Shown: piece by piece, positions 22,841 to 23,936 of the stretch
How positions within the stretch are numbered: position 1 is the first letter of the stretch
Layout: each line of letters starts with the position of its first letter
Assembly: GCA_934569215.1 (NCBI GenBank)
Contig: CAKTKF010000001.1
Location: forward strand, 1 to 23,936
Direction: 5' to 3'
DNA length: 23,936 nt
From: an uncultured Oscillospiraceae bacterium
GTDB taxonomy: Bacteria; Bacillota; Clostridia; Oscillospirales; Oscillospiraceae
The notes under the pieces: model-generated
The model's database searches: none
Seen by the model: only the letters and a program-made list of their open reading frames with translations
What the model was told of the DNA's origin: nothing
Made by a program: the position numbers and the translations under genes

Positions 22841-22886
22841 AGCATAGCAAAACAGCGCCATCCGATCACGGATGGCGCTGTTTTGC
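22827..22886. terminator. Two overlapping perfect hairpins, bidirectional terminator
   Basis: Hairpin one: TTTTGCTATGCT/AGCATAGCAAAA (22827-22852, loop AA). Hairpin two: an 18-base perfect stem (22847-22864 with 22869-22886, loop ATCA) with a GC-rich core GCGCCATCCG and TTTT on the 3' side of either strand. Both use bases 22847-22852, so only one can form fully at a time. The second is a good terminator in both directions between convergent units. Confidence 0.75.
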
Positions 22887-22888
22887 AG

Positions 22889-22921
22889 TAAAAAATTGGC
22901 TCCCGAATGTTCGGGAGCCAA
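22889..22921 (-). terminator. Rho-independent terminator of the aldolase gene
   Basis: A perfect 12-base stem TTGGCTCCCGAA/TTCGGGAGCCAA (22896-22907 with 22910-22921) is followed on the minus strand by TTTTTT. It begins 19 bases after the aldolase stop codon. Confidence 0.88.
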
Positions 22922-22939
22922 TGAGGTGGGTATTGACGA

Positions 22940-23908
22940 TCAGGCCTTGCCGGCGCAGCCCAGGACGTCCACCAGCTTGTGGCGAACCAGTTCCTTGATG
23001 TTGGCACGGGCGGGCTTCAGGTACTCGCGGGGGTCGAACTTGTCGGGATGCTCGTTGAAGAACTGACGGATGGTGCCGGTCATGGCAAGACGCAGGTCGG
23101 AGTCGATGTTGATCTTGCAGACGGACAGCTCGGCAGCGTGACGCAGCTGCTCCTCGGGGATACCCACGGCGTCGGGCATCTTGCCGCCGTTCTCGTTGAT
23201 CATCTTCACGTAGTTCTGAGGAACGGAAGAAGAACCGTGCAGAACGATGGGGAAGCCGGGCAGACGGCGGGAGACCTCTTCCAGAACGTCGAAGCGCAGG
23301 GGAGGCGGAACCAGAACGCCGTCCGCATTGCGGGTGCACTGGGCAGCGGTGAACTTGTAAGCGCCGTGGCTGGTGCCGATGGCGATGGCCAGAGAATCGC
23401 AGCCGGTCTTGGTCACGAACTCTTCCACTTCTTCGGGACGGGTGTAGGAGGCGGCGTGAGCGGCGACCTTGACGTCGTCCTCAATGCCGGCCAGAGTACC
23501 CAGCTCAGCCTCAACGACGACACCGTGGTCATGGGCGTACTCAACGACCTTGCGGGTGATCTCGATGTTTTCGGCGAAGGGCTTGGAGGAGGCGTCGATC
23601 ATGACGGAGGTGAAGCCGCCGTCGATGCAGGCCTTGCAGGTCTCGAAGTCGGGGCCGTGATCCAGATGCAGAGCGATGGGAATCTCGGGGCACTCGATGA
23701 CAGCAGCCTCTACCAGCTTTACCAGGTAAGTGTGGTTGGCATAGGCGCGGGCGCCCTTGGAGACCTGCAGGATAACGGGAGCCTTCTCCTCGCGGCAGGC
23801 CTCGGTGATGCCCTGAACGATTTCCATGTTGTTGACGTTGAAAGCGCCGATGGCGTAGCCGCCGTCGTAAGCCTTCTTGAACATCTCAGTTGTGGTTACA
23901 AGAGCCAT
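22940..23908 (-). CDS. fba: Fructose-bisphosphate aldolase, class II
   Basis: A 322-residue zinc-dependent aldolase (EC 4.1.2.13) that splits fructose 1,6-bisphosphate to dihydroxyacetone phosphate and glyceraldehyde 3-phosphate in glycolysis. Seen: LHLDHGPDFE with catalytic Asp83 and zinc ligand His84, VEAELGTLAGIEDD (132-145), GTSHGAYKF with His181, VLHGSSSVP with His224, and the phosphate-binding KINIDSDLR stretch. The length is somewhat above the 285-residue Bacillus type but normal for the clostridial form. ATG 23908 has AAAGGA upstream. It is a single-gene unit ending at a strong terminator; its promoter lies at or beyond the window edge. Codon choice is strongly biased, as expected of a highly expressed glycolytic gene. 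Confidence 0.97.
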   Translation of the reverse strand: MALVTTTEMFKKAYDGGYAIGAFNVNNMEIVQGITEACREEKAPVILQVSKGARAYANHTYLVKLVEAAVIECPEIPIALHLDHGPDFETCKACIDGGFTSVMIDASSKPFAENIEITRKVVEYAHDHGVVVEAELGTLAGIEDDVKVAAHAASYTRPEEVEEFVTKTGCDSLAIAIGTSHGAYKFTAAQCTRNADGVLVPPPLRFDVLEEVSRRLPGFPIVLHGSSSVPQNYVKMINENGGKMPDAVGIPEEQLRHAAELSVCKINIDSDLRLAMTGTIRQFFNEHPDKFDPREYLKPARANIKELVRHKLVDVLGCAGKA

Positions 23909-23936
23909 TTGGAATCATCCTTTCTTAAACTGCGGG

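Noticed and set aside
1..23936. CRISPR array, tRNA, rRNA or complete insertion sequence
   Set aside because: No regularly spaced repeats, tRNA-like cloverleaf with CCA-end context, rRNA segments or transposase frames were found on either strand.

Overview
The window reads as chromosomal DNA of a GC-rich gut-type Clostridium relative, probably Oscillospiraceae/Ruminococcaceae-like (Firmicutes). Reasons: AGGAG-type ribosome binding sites before nearly every gene, rho-independent terminators, a butyrate kinase, a YesM/YesN-type two-component pair, CUT1 sugar permeases without their own ATPase, and lipoprotein-type solute-binding proteins. The genus is inference. I found no tRNA, rRNA, CRISPR array, complete insertion sequence or phage gene.

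Layout. (1) 1-2392, minus strand: butyrate kinase, a TetR-type regulator, a terminator, then the 5' part of an oleate hydratase gene that runs off the left edge. (2) 2513-9557, minus strand: a tight three-gene operon for intracellular beta-glucan breakdown (GH94 phosphorylase, a large GH94/GH161-like phosphorylase, a GH30 glycosidase), closed by a strong terminator. (3) 9827-11991, plus strand: an ECF-like sigma factor gene interrupted by one in-frame amber codon, overlapping an intact membrane anti-sigma-like protein. (4) 12054-20231, minus strand: a sugar uptake and sensing cluster, transcribed as binding protein 1, MalF-type permease, MalG-type permease, binding protein 2, sensor kinase, response regulator. 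A terminator-like attenuator follows the first binding protein and an extra promoter precedes the second. (5) 20644-22840, plus strand: a membrane/flavodoxin-like fusion, a membrane-anchored protein of unknown function, and an ABC ATPase cut off before its signature motif, followed by stacked hairpins. (6) 22940-23908, minus strand: class II fructose-bisphosphate aldolase.

Working model (inference). Extracellular beta-glucan oligosaccharides are sensed by binding protein 2 with the YesM-like kinase. The response regulator raises expression of the transporter, which borrows a shared MsmX-type ATPase. The imported oligosaccharides are split by two phosphorolytic enzymes, giving glucose 1-phosphate, with a GH30 handling other linkages or ends. 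Aldolase and butyrate kinase represent the downstream glycolytic and fermentative ends, but nothing shows they are co-regulated. The most unusual points are the amber codon in the sigma gene, the binding-protein/kinase/regulator trio, the pairing of two phosphorylases with GH30, and the ABC gene that breaks off at a hairpin-rich junction.
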